Notes under the pieces: model-generated
The model's database searches: none
What the model was told of the DNA's origin: nothing
What the model saw: only the letters and a program-made list of their open reading frames with translations
Position numbers and translations under genes: made by a program
Shown: piece by piece, positions 33,432 through 42,582 of the stretch
How the letters are laid out: each line of letters begins with the position of its first letter
Numbering within the stretch: position 1 is the first letter of the stretch
NCBI RefSeq assembly: GCF_002934445.1
Contig: NZ_PTJE01000005.1
Coordinates: forward strand, 1-64,000
Reading direction: 5' to 3'
Source: Nonlabens xylanidelens
Lineage (GTDB): Bacteria > Bacteroidota > Bacteroidia > Flavobacteriales > Flavobacteriaceae
DNA length: 64,000 bases

Positions 33432-33941
33432 ATGAACCAGAAAACATTTGTAAATACCTTTAGGGACGTACAGCAAAAAATGTACTTTCTTTCTAAACGT
33501 CTTCTTACCTCACATGAAGAGGCGGCAGACGCAGTGCAAGAAGTCATGGTGCGACTCTGGGAAAAGCGTTTTAAACTAGAAGAGGTTAAGAATAAAGAAG
33601 CCTATGCCATGCAAATGGTAAAGAATTATTCTCTAGACCGATTAAAAAGTAAACAAGCTAGTCATTTAAAAATAGTACATACTAACTATGATAATGAAGA
33701 ACGCAACGTAGAAGAAGAACTAGAAAGAATAGGCAAAGTAAAACTGGTACAGAAAGTGATTAATGAATTACCAGAACAGTATAAAATGATTATCCAGTTA
33801 AGAGATATACAGCGATATGATTTTGAAGCGATAGAAAAAATTATGGACATGAAGGCTACAGCAGTAAGAGTAGGGCTGAGCAGAGCAAGAAAAATGCTTA
33901 AGGAAAGAATAGAAGAACAATACAAAACAGAAATCGCATGA
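33432..33941 (+). CDS. ECF-type RNA polymerase sigma factor
   Basis: The protein has 169 residues. Region 2 (about 10-75) has LTSHEEAADAVQEVMVRLWEKR and YAMQMVKNYSLDRLKSK. Region 4 (about 105-160) has INELPEQYKMIIQLRDIQRYDFEAIEKIM, then TAVRVGLSRARKMLKE. Its stop overlaps the next start by four bases (ATGA), coupling it to the presumptive anti-sigma gene. It directs transcription of an unknown regulon that may include the two DUF4252 genes. Confidence 0.93.
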   Translation: MNQKTFVNTFRDVQQKMYFLSKRLLTSHEEAADAVQEVMVRLWEKRFKLEEVKNKEAYAMQMVKNYSLDRLKSKQASHLKIVHTNYDNEERNVEEELERIGKVKLVQKVINELPEQYKMIIQLRDIQRYDFEAIEKIMDMKATAVRVGLSRARKMLKERIEEQYKTEIA

Positions 33942-34402
33942 ACGATTTATTAGAAAAATACTGGAACGGTGACACTACACTGGTAGAAGAGCAAAAACTT
34001 AGAACCTATTTCAGTTCTGAGAACGTATCTCCAGAGCATGAAGTGTACCGCAGCGTGTTCAACACTTTTGAGTTAGAACAAGTAATGGAAGAAGGAGATT
34101 TTGATGCTTTTGCAAAAGTGAAACAAAAACAATCTCAAGATAATAAATTCCAGAAAAAGACATGGAAAGGACTTGCTATAGCTGCTGGATTTGCTTTACT
34201 CATGACAGTAGGAGCAGGCTATTATAACAACCAGTCACAACCGCAACCTGACTTAGGAACTTATGAAACACCAGAAGAAGCTAGAGAAGCAGCATTAAAC
34301 ATGTTAGAACTAGTAAGTGCAAAATTCAATAAAGGCCGCAATAATATGGCACCTATAAATACACTAGATAATAAAACTGCTTCAGTTTTTAATCTTAAAT
34401 AA
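33938..34402 (+). CDS. Probable membrane anti-sigma factor partner
   Basis: The protein has 154 residues. The cytosolic N-terminus (LLEKYWNGDTTLVEEQKLRTYF) resembles the zinc-free anti-sigma-like domains of Bacteroidota, followed by one membrane helix (GLAIAAGFALLMTVGAGYY, about 72-90) and an exported tail, PEEAREAALNMLELVSAKFNKG. It overlaps the sigma gene. The role is inferred from position and topology; no ligand motif is recognised. Confidence 0.75.
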   Translation: MNDLLEKYWNGDTTLVEEQKLRTYFSSENVSPEHEVYRSVFNTFELEQVMEEGDFDAFAKVKQKQSQDNKFQKKTWKGLAIAAGFALLMTVGAGYYNNQSQPQPDLGTYETPEEAREAALNMLELVSAKFNKGRNNMAPINTLDNKTASVFNLK

Positions 34403-34442
34403 TAACAATAGAAATCTCAATCACAATTTAATAAAAGTCAAC

Positions 34443-34973
34443 ATGAAAAAAATAATCCTAACCCTAGTACTAGCAGTAATGGCAACACCATTATTTGCTC
34501 AAGATGCCTTTGAAAAAATGGGTAATCTTAAAAACATATCTGAAACAGTAGTTACTAAAGACGCCTTTGAACTCCTTGCCGAAATAGACATGGACATAGA
34601 TGATGACGGTATAAAAGCTGGTAAAGGTCTTCTAGACAGCCTTAAAGATGCACGTTTCTATTCTACTTCTAATGCAGACAGTGCAAAGAAAATGATAGCC
34701 ATGGCAAATTCTTACATATCTAGTAATGGACTTGTAAAATTAATGAGCGTTAAAGAAGATGATCAACTGTTCTCTTTTCACGTTAAGAAAGGCTCTAACT
34801 CTAAGAAGGTAAAAGTACTTGTAATGGTAATAGACGAGACTATGAATGCAGGTAATCCAGAGGCTCTAGTAATGAAAATTACAGGAGACATCGATCTAGC
34901 ACAAATCTCTAAGATCACAAAAATGATCAACGTACCTGGACAGAAACAAATAGAAGACGCTACCAAAGAATAG
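34443..34973 (+). CDS. DUF4252 domain secreted protein
   Basis: The protein has 176 residues and a signal peptide ending LFAQ (about residue 20). The domain shows the DUF4252 pattern: VTKDAFELLAEI, IKAGKGLLDSLKDARFYSTS, LFSFHVKKGSNSKKVKVLVMVID, then IDLAQISKITKMI. It is the third gene of the ECF sigma cluster. Function unknown. Confidence 0.88.
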   Translation: MKKIILTLVLAVMATPLFAQDAFEKMGNLKNISETVVTKDAFELLAEIDMDIDDDGIKAGKGLLDSLKDARFYSTSNADSAKKMIAMANSYISSNGLVKLMSVKEDDQLFSFHVKKGSNSKKVKVLVMVIDETMNAGNPEALVMKITGDIDLAQISKITKMINVPGQKQIEDATKE

Positions 34974-34985
34974 TAGCGTCTTTTA
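34957..34985 (+). terminator. Terminator overlapping the DUF4252 stop
   Basis: The stem GACGCTAC / GTAGCGTC is followed by TTTT. It begins inside the last codons of the gene. Confidence 0.75.
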
Positions 34986-35017
34986 AAACCTATAACTAAC
35001 CCCATTAAACACTAACT

Positions 35018-35674
35018 ATGAACAAGATCATTTTAAAAGTCGTTTTTTTAAGTATCGCTATTATGGCCGCACTTACTTCATGCGATGCAGACCCAACATT
35101 ACAAAGTTATATAGTAGACAGTGGTGATAAAGAAGGATTTATCAGTACTTCTATACCTAAAACTATTCTAGGAATCGATGATAATCAACTATCACCAGAC
35201 TCTCAAAAAGCATTTAGATCCATTAAAAAAGTAAATGTTTTAATGTACCCTAAAACAGACGAGAACACGGCGACATTTGAAAAAGAAAGCAAACAGTTGA
35301 GCAACATTCTTGATAATGAAGATTATAAATTATTGATGACTCATAATGGTAATGGAATGAAAGTGAAGTTTCTATATGAAGGTGATAAAGATTCTATCGA
35401 TGAAATTATCGTTTTCGGTACTTCAGATCAAATGGGTATGGGCGTTGCTCGTATTTTAGGGGATAAAATGAACCTGTCTGGTGTAATGAAAATGATGAAA
35501 GAACTAGAAAAAGCAGATATTAACCCTGCAGGTATGAAGAGTATTCTAAGTGGTATGGGAGCTGATTTAGGTATGGATTTAAATAATGATGGTAAAATTG
35601 ATCCTGATTCTACAAAAGCTATCCATGATTTAATAGGAATTGAAGATATTGAAGTTGATTCTGACGAAGAATAA
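35018..35674 (+). CDS. DUF4252 domain lipoprotein with EF-hand-like tail
   Basis: The protein has 218 residues. The lipobox LTSC (Cys22) gives an envelope lipoprotein. It is a DUF4252 paralogue of the preceding gene (IDEIIVFGTSDQMGMGVARILGD, MNLSGVMKMMKELE). The C-terminus adds LNNDGKIDPDSTKAIHDLIG, an EF-hand-like calcium loop absent from the paralogue, and a highly acidic end. It is the last gene of the sigma cluster. Confidence 0.86.
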   Translation: MNKIILKVVFLSIAIMAALTSCDADPTLQSYIVDSGDKEGFISTSIPKTILGIDDNQLSPDSQKAFRSIKKVNVLMYPKTDENTATFEKESKQLSNILDNEDYKLLMTHNGNGMKVKFLYEGDKDSIDEIIVFGTSDQMGMGVARILGDKMNLSGVMKMMKELEKADINPAGMKSILSGMGADLGMDLNNDGKIDPDSTKAIHDLIGIEDIEVDSDEE

Positions 35675-35697
35675 AATCTCTAGTTTAAATAGAAAAA

Positions 35698-35727
35698 ATC
35701 TGCATCATCTCGATGCAGATTTTTTTA
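35698..35727 (+). terminator. Rho-independent terminator
   Basis: The stem ATCTGCATC / GATGCAGAT is followed by seven or more T. It ends the sigma/DUF4252 cluster. Confidence 0.9.
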
Positions 35728-35773
35728 TGCTCAGCTCCTTCATTTTATCATATAAAAATGAATCGCAAAGAGT

Positions 35774-35781
35774 TATATTTG
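35774..35781 (+). promoter_or_regulatory. Possible -7 element of ychF
   Basis: TATATTTG matches the Bacteroidota TAnnTTTG element, 42 nt before the start. No good TTG at the expected upstream spacing. Confidence 0.35.
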
Positions 35782-35783
35782 CA

Positions 35784-35799
35784 CGCTTTCGCGAAAGCG
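35784..35799. repeat. Chromosomal palindrome
   Basis: A perfect copy lies directly after a possible -7 element, in the probable 5' leader of ychF. Confidence 0.9.
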
Positions 35800-35823
35800 G
35801 AACAATAACAAATAACATTACAC

Positions 35824-36918
35824 ATGAAAGCTGGAATCGTAGGACTACCTAATGTAGGTAAATCAACTCTTTTTAACTGTTTATCAAATGCAAAAGCGCA
35901 AAGTGCAAACTTTCCTTTTTGTACTATAGAACCCAACGTAGGAGTGGTAAATGTACCAGATCCTCGTCTTAAAAAATTAGAAGAACTGGTTAATCCAGAA
36001 CGCGTGATACCTGCTACTGTAGAGATAGTAGATATTGCAGGTCTTGTAAAAGGAGCAAGTAAAGGAGAAGGACTAGGGAACCAATTTCTAGGTAATATAC
36101 GTGAGACAGACGCTATTATTCATGTATTGCGTTGTTTTGATAACGATAACATTGTACACGTAGATGGTAATGTAGATCCTATACGTGATAAAGAAACTAT
36201 CGATATAGAACTGCAATTAAAAGATCTAGAAGCTGTAGATAAAAAGCTGGAAAAAGTAAAAAGAGCTGCTAGAACTGGTAATAAAGAAGCCATAAAAGAA
36301 GAAGAGACTCTATTAAAACTTAAGGATGCTCTAGAAGCAGGTACTTCTGTACGTGCGGTAGAATTAAGTGATGAGGTAAAAGAAGAGTTTGTAAAACCAC
36401 TTCAATTAATTACAGATAAGCCTGTAATGTACCTTTGTAACGTAGATGACGAGTCTGCAGTATCAGGAAATAAATATGTAGATTTAGTAAGAGAAGCTGT
36501 AAAGGATGAAAATGCTGAGGTTCTTGTACTAGCGGTAGGAACAGAAGCTGATATTACAGAATTAGAAGACTATGAAGAGCGTAAAGAATTTCTTGCAGAC
36601 ATGGGGCTAGAAGAGCCAGGTAGCGCAAAATTAATACGTAGTGCTTATCAGTTATTGAATCAACAAACATACTTTACTGCTGGTGTTAAAGAAGTAAGAG
36701 CATGGACAGTCAATATAGGTTCTACAGCGCCACAAGCTGCTGGTGTGATCCATACAGACTTTGAAAAAGGATTTATACGTGCTGAGGTGATTAAGTACGA
36801 TACTTATGCAGAATTCGGTTCTGAAGCAAAAGTAAAAGAAGCTGGAAAGTTAAAAGTAGAAGGTAAAGAATATATCGTACAAGATGGTGATATCATGCAC
36901 TTCTTGTTTAACGTGTAA
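35824..36918 (+). CDS. ychF: Redox-regulated ATPase YchF (Obg-family)
   Basis: The protein has 364 residues, standard length. The G1 motif is GLPNVGKST at 6-14. The G3-type DIAGLVKGASKGEGLGN is followed by a long coiled insertion (IELQLKDLEAVDKKLEKVKR). LLCNVDDE replaces the NKxD motif (here YLCNVDDE), which explains the ATP preference of this family. A C-terminal TGS-like domain ends YIVQDGDIMHFLFNV. It binds ribosomes and the proteasome-like machinery and is linked to stress responses. Confidence 0.96.
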   Translation: MKAGIVGLPNVGKSTLFNCLSNAKAQSANFPFCTIEPNVGVVNVPDPRLKKLEELVNPERVIPATVEIVDIAGLVKGASKGEGLGNQFLGNIRETDAIIHVLRCFDNDNIVHVDGNVDPIRDKETIDIELQLKDLEAVDKKLEKVKRAARTGNKEAIKEEETLLKLKDALEAGTSVRAVELSDEVKEEFVKPLQLITDKPVMYLCNVDDESAVSGNKYVDLVREAVKDENAEVLVLAVGTEADITELEDYEERKEFLADMGLEEPGSAKLIRSAYQLLNQQTYFTAGVKEVRAWTVNIGSTAPQAAGVIHTDFEKGFIRAEVIKYDTYAEFGSEAKVKEAGKLKVEGKEYIVQDGDIMHFLFNV

Positions 36919-37266
36919 ATAGGGATGAGGTATGAGGAATGTGGGATGAGGTTTTTTACTCTTGCTCCATGATCATTCAATCACTTAGTCATAAACGATA
37001 TTTAAAGCTCTTTTCTTTTAGAAAGGAGCTTTTTTGTTGCTCCTGTTTTCCCTAAGGGTAGAATTAATTCTACCCTTAGGGAAATGATATCAGATGTGAA
37101 AAGGTTTTGTTTTGATGGTTTTAGAGATCAACAGGCTAAGTTTTTATCTTGGCATGTTTGGTTGAAGTTGGGAACTTGTTTTCTTAAAATAGTATTTCAA
37201 TTATCTATAGGTTCGGACTTGTGTCCGCAATTATAAATATGCGGCTAAATAATGAGGCGAAACAGT
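36919..37266. other. Intergenic region with long palindrome
   Basis: No gene. It holds a terminator-like stem, AAAGCTC / GAGCTTTTTT, near 37003-37036, and the perfect palindrome at 37047-37084. It separates convergent genes, ychF and the 37267 gene. Confidence 0.6.
37047..37084. repeat. 38-bp perfect palindrome
   Basis: Two 19-nt halves, TTTCCCTAAGGGTAGAATT and its exact complement, meet with no spacer. It probably forms a bidirectional transcription end for convergent genes. Confidence 0.75.
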
Positions 37267-37758
37267 TTAATAAATAATCTCAATAAATGAATTTCCATCT
37301 TTCTTAAATAGAAATTCGTATTCAAGTCGTTCTGTTTGTTCGTTGTTAGGTTGATCTGTTCTAAATCTTCCAATGTAAGGTTTTAAGTTTTCTTTAGAAA
37401 CAGCAGTACCGCTAGTACACTTAAAATTGTAATAAAATATAGTTGTTCCGTCTCTTACTTCAATACAAGTAATCGGGCTGAAATGTTCCGTCAAACTTGA
37501 TTCCATCTTTGTTTTTAATAAATATAGAAAGTTATCGTTAGGATAATTTAAATCGATCCAACTTTCAGAACTTAAGCCAACGTACGTTTCCCCATCAATC
37601 TTAAATTTTGAAATAGCAATACTTCTAGAACCAATAGATTCTTGTAAAGCGATTATAGTTTTTTCGATTGTGTTATTAGAATCGGTTTCAAATATCTCAT
37701 TTTGAGAAAATGAAAACTGACAGATCAAAACTGACACTATAGTAATGATGATTCTCAT
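37267..37758 (-). CDS. Secreted protein of unknown function
   Basis: The protein has 163 residues and a signal peptide at about 1-19 (IITIVSVLICQFSFSQ). The mature part has ESIGSRSIAISKFKIDGETYVGL, then TCIEVRDGTTIFYYNFKCTSG with two cysteines that may pair. No family recognised. It lies 10 nt downstream of gldG in the same direction, so it is probably cotranscribed with the gliding genes. Confidence 0.7.
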   Translation of the reverse strand: MRIIITIVSVLICQFSFSQNEIFETDSNNTIEKTIIALQESIGSRSIAISKFKIDGETYVGLSSESWIDLNYPNDNFLYLLKTKMESSLTEHFSPITCIEVRDGTTIFYYNFKCTSGTAVSKENLKPYIGRFRTDQPNNEQTERLEYEFLFKKDGNSFIEIIY

Positions 37759-37768
37759 ATCTTTTCAT

Positions 37769-39463
37769 TTACGCATACTTCCTCTTCCTCAACCAAAGAA
37801 AAACAAACCCAAATCCAGCGACAAACAATAAGGGTAGCACCACATTAATCGCTTGCCATTTAAACTTTTCATCTATTACTTTTTCAGTATTTAGAAATGG
37901 TACGTTTATGTTCTTGTTGCGCAATTTGATTAAACCGGTATCATCTAGTAAATAGTTAATAGTATTCATTAAGAACTCTTTATTACCATACAGCTGTCCT
38001 GTTCTCATGTCATAACCTAGTTCTTGTGCTTGTCCACGATCTACTTGGTTTTTCATAATATCACCATCGGCTATAAGAACTATGGCTGCATCTTTTCCTT
38101 GATCTAGATTGCCTTTTAAATTGATAGGTTTTACACGGTTTTTATAAGCGCTGGTAAAAGAACCTTCGGCAAGAACGGCCAGTGGTAGGTTAGATCTATT
38201 ATAGGTTTCTGGGTTTATTTCTTGTCCTATTTCGTTTAAAGAAACTACAGCAGGTAACGTGATTACTTGTGTACGGTCAGACGTGCTTAATAGAATAGTC
38301 TTTTTAATTCCGTTTTTTAAAGTATCTATTGTTCCTGTGTATTCAAATTTTACGTCTTCTAGATTTTTGGTAATAAATTGTGCTGTAGCACTTGTATCTA
38401 GAGATGTTTTTGAAATAGGGTAGTAGGGCCATGCATAAGCTTCGTACTGTGTATTTCTACCTTGGCCAGAAGCTAGAGCAATAGGACCATGATTCATATC
38501 TTTTACCAGTCCATTATTAAGACGTAAGCCGTATTTAAAAAGCATATCGTCTAGATTTAGTTTTCTAGGTAAAGGATAGGCTTTTGCTTCTTCATTGGAC
38601 AGACTATCGTTTTCTATAACAATAGGGTCTGCCGCGAGAAGTAATTTACCGCCTTGCATTAAATACTGATCTAGAATATATTTTTTAGTCTCACTAAAAG
38701 CAACGGTAGGTTTAGGATCTACGACCAGATCAAATTTATTCAGTGATTCCAGAACCTGCTGTGGCTGTATAGAATCGCTAGTCGTTACAAACTCTATCCC
38801 AAAAGGCGCTGCACGATAATACTCCTGCACACCTTGTATAAAATCGCGAATTTTTAAATCGGATAACGTACCACTGTCTCTTAAAAACGCAACTGTTTTT
38901 GTTTTTTCTTGTGACGCTTTACGTAAACCGTCTGCAAATTGATATTCTAGTTGCTGTATGCTAGAATTAACACGTTCTTCCGTACTGGCACGAGCCACAG
39001 TTTTTAATAACGGTACGGCAGTTGTTTTTCCATCATATAAAACCAGTGCATATGGGAAAATAGTCACATTGGTACTTTTACCACCTTCTTGTATAGTGGC
39101 AACAGCGCCTTTTACACCGCTTTTTGCGAGTTGTGCTGTAATTTGATCTGCCTCTTGTTGCGATGTGTTTTCAATAGGATTTATAAAATCATATTTAAGA
39201 TTAGGGTGTATCGCCGCCATTTCTTCTAGAAACTGTCCAGTCTCTAATTTCAGTTTGCGGAATTCTCCAGGAAGTTCACCATCTAGAAATACGTCTATTA
39301 TTATAGGTTTATAAGCTTGTTCTAGAATTTTTTCAGTCTCCTTACTTACTGTATAACGACTGTCTTTAGTTAGGTCAAAACGTTTATAAATAGATCGTGA
39401 TGCTACGTTCACAGCGATTAACGCTATTAAGATCACGACAAAGCTGGTGTAGGTTTTTTTCAT
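37769..39463 (-). CDS. gldG: Gliding-motility ABC transporter component GldG
   Basis: The protein has 564 residues. An N-terminal membrane helix (FVVILIALIAVNVA) is followed by an exported ABC-type_uncharacterised/IFT52-like domain (YTVSKETEKILEQ, VFLDGELPGEFRKLKLET, DLVVDPKPTVAFSETKKYILDQYLMQGG) and a C-terminal helix (VVLPLLFVAGFGFVFLWLRKR). This is the GldG architecture. With GldF and the ATPase GldA (not in the window) it forms an ABC transporter required for flavobacterial gliding. It follows gldF by two bases. Confidence 0.93.
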   Translation of the reverse strand: MKKTYTSFVVILIALIAVNVASRSIYKRFDLTKDSRYTVSKETEKILEQAYKPIIIDVFLDGELPGEFRKLKLETGQFLEEMAAIHPNLKYDFINPIENTSQQEADQITAQLAKSGVKGAVATIQEGGKSTNVTIFPYALVLYDGKTTAVPLLKTVARASTEERVNSSIQQLEYQFADGLRKASQEKTKTVAFLRDSGTLSDLKIRDFIQGVQEYYRAAPFGIEFVTTSDSIQPQQVLESLNKFDLVVDPKPTVAFSETKKYILDQYLMQGGKLLLAADPIVIENDSLSNEEAKAYPLPRKLNLDDMLFKYGLRLNNGLVKDMNHGPIALASGQGRNTQYEAYAWPYYPISKTSLDTSATAQFITKNLEDVKFEYTGTIDTLKNGIKKTILLSTSDRTQVITLPAVVSLNEIGQEINPETYNRSNLPLAVLAEGSFTSAYKNRVKPINLKGNLDQGKDAAIVLIADGDIMKNQVDRGQAQELGYDMRTGQLYGNKEFLMNTINYLLDDTGLIKLRNKNINVPFLNTEKVIDEKFKWQAINVVLPLLFVAGFGFVFLWLRKRKYA

Positions 39464-39465
39464 GA

Positions 39466-40194
39466 TTAACGTTTTGAGAAGATTGATTTTAGTGAAATTT
39501 CGCTTAAAGCGAAAAACAAAACAGCAACACTAACAAAGTAAATCACGTCACGAGTATCGATAACACCTCTAGCCATACTCTCATAGTGATATTTAAGACC
39601 TAGAGAGGCCAGAAAATCACTGTCAGATAAATAACTAGACAGACCATCAAAACCAAAATAAAGAATAAAACAAAGTACCGCAGCGAGTAAAAATGCCACG
39701 ATCTGGTTAGATGTAACGGTAGAGCTAAAGATACCTATAGCCGTGTAACTAGTCGCTAACAATACAGCACCTAGGTAACTACCTAATGTACTACCATAAT
39801 CTAGATTGTTAGTAATTTCTCCTAACTGTCCAACGCTTAACACGTAAATTAGGGTAGGAATCAATGCAATAATAATTAAAATTAAAGCAGCTAGATATTT
39901 ACCACCTATAAGACCTCTAGTAGAAATAGGTCTGGTGGTAAGCATTTCTAAAGTTCCTAGATTGCGTTCTATAGTAAAACTGCGCATAGTAATGGCAGGA
40001 ATTAAAAACATGAATAGCCAGGGAATAATTAGAAAGAAAGGAGCAAGGTCTGCAAATCCATAATCTAGCACGTTATACTCGCCTTTAAAAACAAATACAA
40101 AGAGACTAGTTATCAATAAAAATATACCTATCACTAGATAACCAGTCAGACTAGAGAAAAATCCTGTGAGTTCTTTGAGGAAAATTGCTTTCAT
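39466..40194 (-). CDS. gldF: Gliding-motility ABC transporter permease GldF
   Basis: The protein has 242 residues and six membrane helices in ABC2 permease order (LVIGIFLLITSLFVFV, FLIIPWLFMFLIPAITM, YLAALILIIIALIPTLIYVL, GAVLLATSYTAIGIF, IVAFLLAAVLCFILYFGF, DVIYFVSVAVLFFAL). The loop MRSFTIERNLGTLEMLTTRPIS is the coupling-helix region typical of this family. It overlaps the upstream monooxygenase gene by four bases. Partner of GldG. Confidence 0.93.
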   Translation of the reverse strand: MKAIFLKELTGFFSSLTGYLVIGIFLLITSLFVFVFKGEYNVLDYGFADLAPFFLIIPWLFMFLIPAITMRSFTIERNLGTLEMLTTRPISTRGLIGGKYLAALILIIIALIPTLIYVLSVGQLGEITNNLDYGSTLGSYLGAVLLATSYTAIGIFSSTVTSNQIVAFLLAAVLCFILYFGFDGLSSYLSDSDFLASLGLKYHYESMARGVIDTRDVIYFVSVAVLFFALSEISLKSIFSKR

Positions 40195-40487
40195 AAAAGG
40201 CTGTGAATTTTCACCACAGAGTTGGCTTGCGGTTTTTCATCAAACATGGCTTTAGTCTGTGGCCATACTTCTTCAAATAACGTACTTTTTCTATATTTAT
40301 TTAAAGCCTCTTCATTTTCCCAATAACTATAGGTGTAAAAGCGCTGTGCATCATCCTTATCTTGATATAATTCTAGAAAACTACAACCAGGCTGATTTCT
40401 TATTTGTTCTTTATATGCGTCGAACATATTTTGAAACTTACCTACAGAGGTTTCTTTAAAATGCATGTTTACTATACGTACTATCAT
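40191..40487 (-). CDS. ABM-domain putative quinol monooxygenase
   Basis: The protein has 98 residues, a single dimeric alpha-beta barrel subunit: MIVRIVNMHFKETSVGKFQNMF, NQPGCSFLELYQDKDDAQRFYTYSYWENEEAL, then WPQTKAMFDEKP. Ferredoxin-like ABM folds include quinol monooxygenases such as YgiN. The active residues are not diagnostic. It overlaps both neighbours by four bases, in one tight operon from the SAM hydrolase to GldG. Confidence 0.85.
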   Translation of the reverse strand: MIVRIVNMHFKETSVGKFQNMFDAYKEQIRNQPGCSFLELYQDKDDAQRFYTYSYWENEEALNKYRKSTLFEEVWPQTKAMFDEKPQANSVVKIHSLL

Positions 40488-41320
40488 TCTTCTATAAAAG
40501 TTATAATCACAGGAGCATTAATTTGTAGACCGAATAAGGTACTAGCACTGCCCACCGTAAGCGGATTTGATTTATATGTAGCCAGTTCTAAATAACCAGC
40601 ACTGTTAAAAATAACGAGACCTTTACCATCTACATCTCGTTTCTTCTGTTCATCGTCAAAGTTAACGATATCACTATACTTTTTAAAGATCTTATTAAAA
40701 TGCTCATTACGAGCAGATATCTCAAATTTGCGACCTTTTCCTACCTCATTAAAAATATCTTCGGTAATATTAGAAACAGAGTTTCCATAATTATCAATAT
40801 AAATAACCTGACCATGGATCACGTTTTTATTATCAGAGATTTTAGGAGTAACACCAGATAGTGCTCTAATTCTAGAAATAGGTTTACCTATAACCTCAAG
40901 AGTACCGCCACGAGCTATGTGACACGCAGTACTTACAAAAGCGTTTAACGTCGTAAAATTAGAAGAGATGCGATCATGAATATTAATCTCTACTAGTTTT
41001 TCAGGATGTAGCTTATTCATGATTAATGCCAGCACACCGTTATCTGCACATATAAAATAATGGCCGTTAAGTAAAACGGCTATGTGTATATTTTCTACCG
41101 TATGCTCTGCATCAACACCTATAATATGTATCGTACCATCAGGAAAAGAATGGTAAGCATTTTTTATAATGTATGCAGCCTCAGCAATATTAAAAGGCGA
41201 CACTTCATGAGAAATGTCTACTATGTTCACGTTTTCTATCTCTTTATAAATAGCACCTTTTACCGCACCCACATAAGGGTCTTTCCAGCCAAAATCGGTC
41301 GTAAGGGTTATTATAGGCAT
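40484..41320 (-). CDS. S-adenosyl-L-methionine hydrolase (adenosine-forming) family protein
   Basis: The protein has 278 residues, the DUF62/SAM hydroxide adenosyltransferase family. The start TLTTDFGWKDPYVGAVKGAI supplies the conserved Asp. VDISHEVSPFNIAEAAYII and GVDAEHTVENIHIAVLLNGHYFICADNGVL follow. The C-terminal domain has GQVIYIDNYGNSVSNI with the Asp-Asn-Tyr motif. It attacks SAM with hydroxide to give adenosine and methionine, lowering SAM. First gene of the operon leading to gldF and gldG. Confidence 0.92.
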   Translation of the reverse strand: MPIITLTTDFGWKDPYVGAVKGAIYKEIENVNIVDISHEVSPFNIAEAAYIIKNAYHSFPDGTIHIIGVDAEHTVENIHIAVLLNGHYFICADNGVLALIMNKLHPEKLVEINIHDRISSNFTTLNAFVSTACHIARGGTLEVIGKPISRIRALSGVTPKISDNKNVIHGQVIYIDNYGNSVSNITEDIFNEVGKGRKFEISARNEHFNKIFKKYSDIVNFDDEQKKRDVDGKGLVIFNSAGYLELATYKSNPLTVGSASTLFGLQINAPVIITFIEE

Positions 41321-41470
41321 AAAGAATATAAATGTTGTTAATTAAATTATGGTTAAAAAATAGGCGAGATACCTATTTAACGATCGATTTTTTACTACTT
41401 TCAAGCTGTCTATCATCGATAAACAAAATTATAAAATTAAACACGTAATTACTTATATAATTTACTGCTT

Positions 41471-42421
41471 TTGAACGAACTTATCATTGACCTGTCAGAA
41501 TCTAATCCAGGAGAATTTTTTGGAGTTAAAAATAAAAACCTTGCTTTCTTAAAATCTCATTTTCCAAAACTTAAAATAGTCGCTCGTGGTAGTACTATGA
41601 AGGTTTTTGGAGATGAGGAACAGTTAGAAGAATTTGATAAACGCATACAGATGCTTCTTGCGCATTTTGCAAAGTATAATAAAATGGACGAGAATGTCAT
41701 CGAGCGTCTTCTTACTACTGATAGCAATGATGCAGACCTAAGTAAGAACCATGACGACATCTTAGTACATGGTAATTCTGGTATGTTGATACGTCCCAAA
41801 ACACCTAACCAGCGCAGGCTAGTAGCACTTGCAAAGAAAAACGATATGGTCTTTGCCGTAGGACCTGCAGGAACTGGTAAAACCTATATAGGCGTAGCAC
41901 TAGCTGTAAGAGCACTTAAAGAAAAGCGTGTAAAACGTATAGTAATCACTCGTCCAGCAGTAGAAGCAGGAGAGAATTTAGGGTTTTTACCTGGAGATCT
42001 TAAAGAAAAACTAGATCCATACATGCAGCCTATTTATGACGCATTGCGAGACATGATTCCTGCAGAGCGACTTGCTACTTATATAGAAAAAGGGACGATT
42101 CAAATTGCACCTCTTGCTTTCATGAGAGGTAGAACGCTAGATAATGCTTATGTGATTCTAGACGAATCTCAAAATACCACTCATGCCCAAATGAAAATGT
42201 TCTTAACTCGTATGGGTAAGGACGCAAAATTCTTCATTACCGGCGATCCAGGACAGATAGACTTACCTAGACGTGTAACTTCAGGACTTAAAGAAGCACT
42301 TCTTGTTCTCAAAGATATAAGCGGTATCGGTATGATGTACCTAGACGACAGCGATGTAGTACGTCACAGACTTGTTAGAAAAGTCGTTTCTGCCTACAAG
42401 AATATTGAGAATAGTAATTAA
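41471..42421 (+). CDS. PhoH-family ATPase
   Basis: The protein has 316 residues, starting at TTG (41471) with no better ATG; the N-terminus MNELIIDLSESNPGEFFG fits the family. An N-terminal KH-like segment (about 20-65) is followed by the PhoH ATPase domain: Walker A GPAGTGKT at 131-138, Walker B AYVILDESQN, then ITGDPGQIDLP. PhoH proteins are linked to RNA metabolism and phosphate-stress responses. A palindrome and purC follow in the same direction. Confidence 0.92.
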   Translation: MNELIIDLSESNPGEFFGVKNKNLAFLKSHFPKLKIVARGSTMKVFGDEEQLEEFDKRIQMLLAHFAKYNKMDENVIERLLTTDSNDADLSKNHDDILVHGNSGMLIRPKTPNQRRLVALAKKNDMVFAVGPAGTGKTYIGVALAVRALKEKRVKRIVITRPAVEAGENLGFLPGDLKEKLDPYMQPIYDALRDMIPAERLATYIEKGTIQIAPLAFMRGRTLDNAYVILDESQNTTHAQMKMFLTRMGKDAKFFITGDPGQIDLPRRVTSGLKEALLVLKDISGIGMMYLDDSDVVRHRLVRKVVSAYKNIENSN

Positions 42422-42450
42422 TAGAATAATAATTAATAGAATAGTAATTC

Positions 42451-42466
42451 CGCTTTCGCGAAAGCG
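42451..42466. repeat. Chromosomal palindrome
   Basis: A perfect copy with extended TTCCGC / GCGGAA flanks lies between phoH and purC. Confidence 0.9.
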
Positions 42467-42582
42467 GAACTATTAAAAACCCCATTGCTCATATCTAGTA
42501 GATAACTTGATTAAAAAAATAGAGATACATACTCTAAAATCAAACTAATTGTAGAAATTTGCTTAAGACAAAATATCTAATC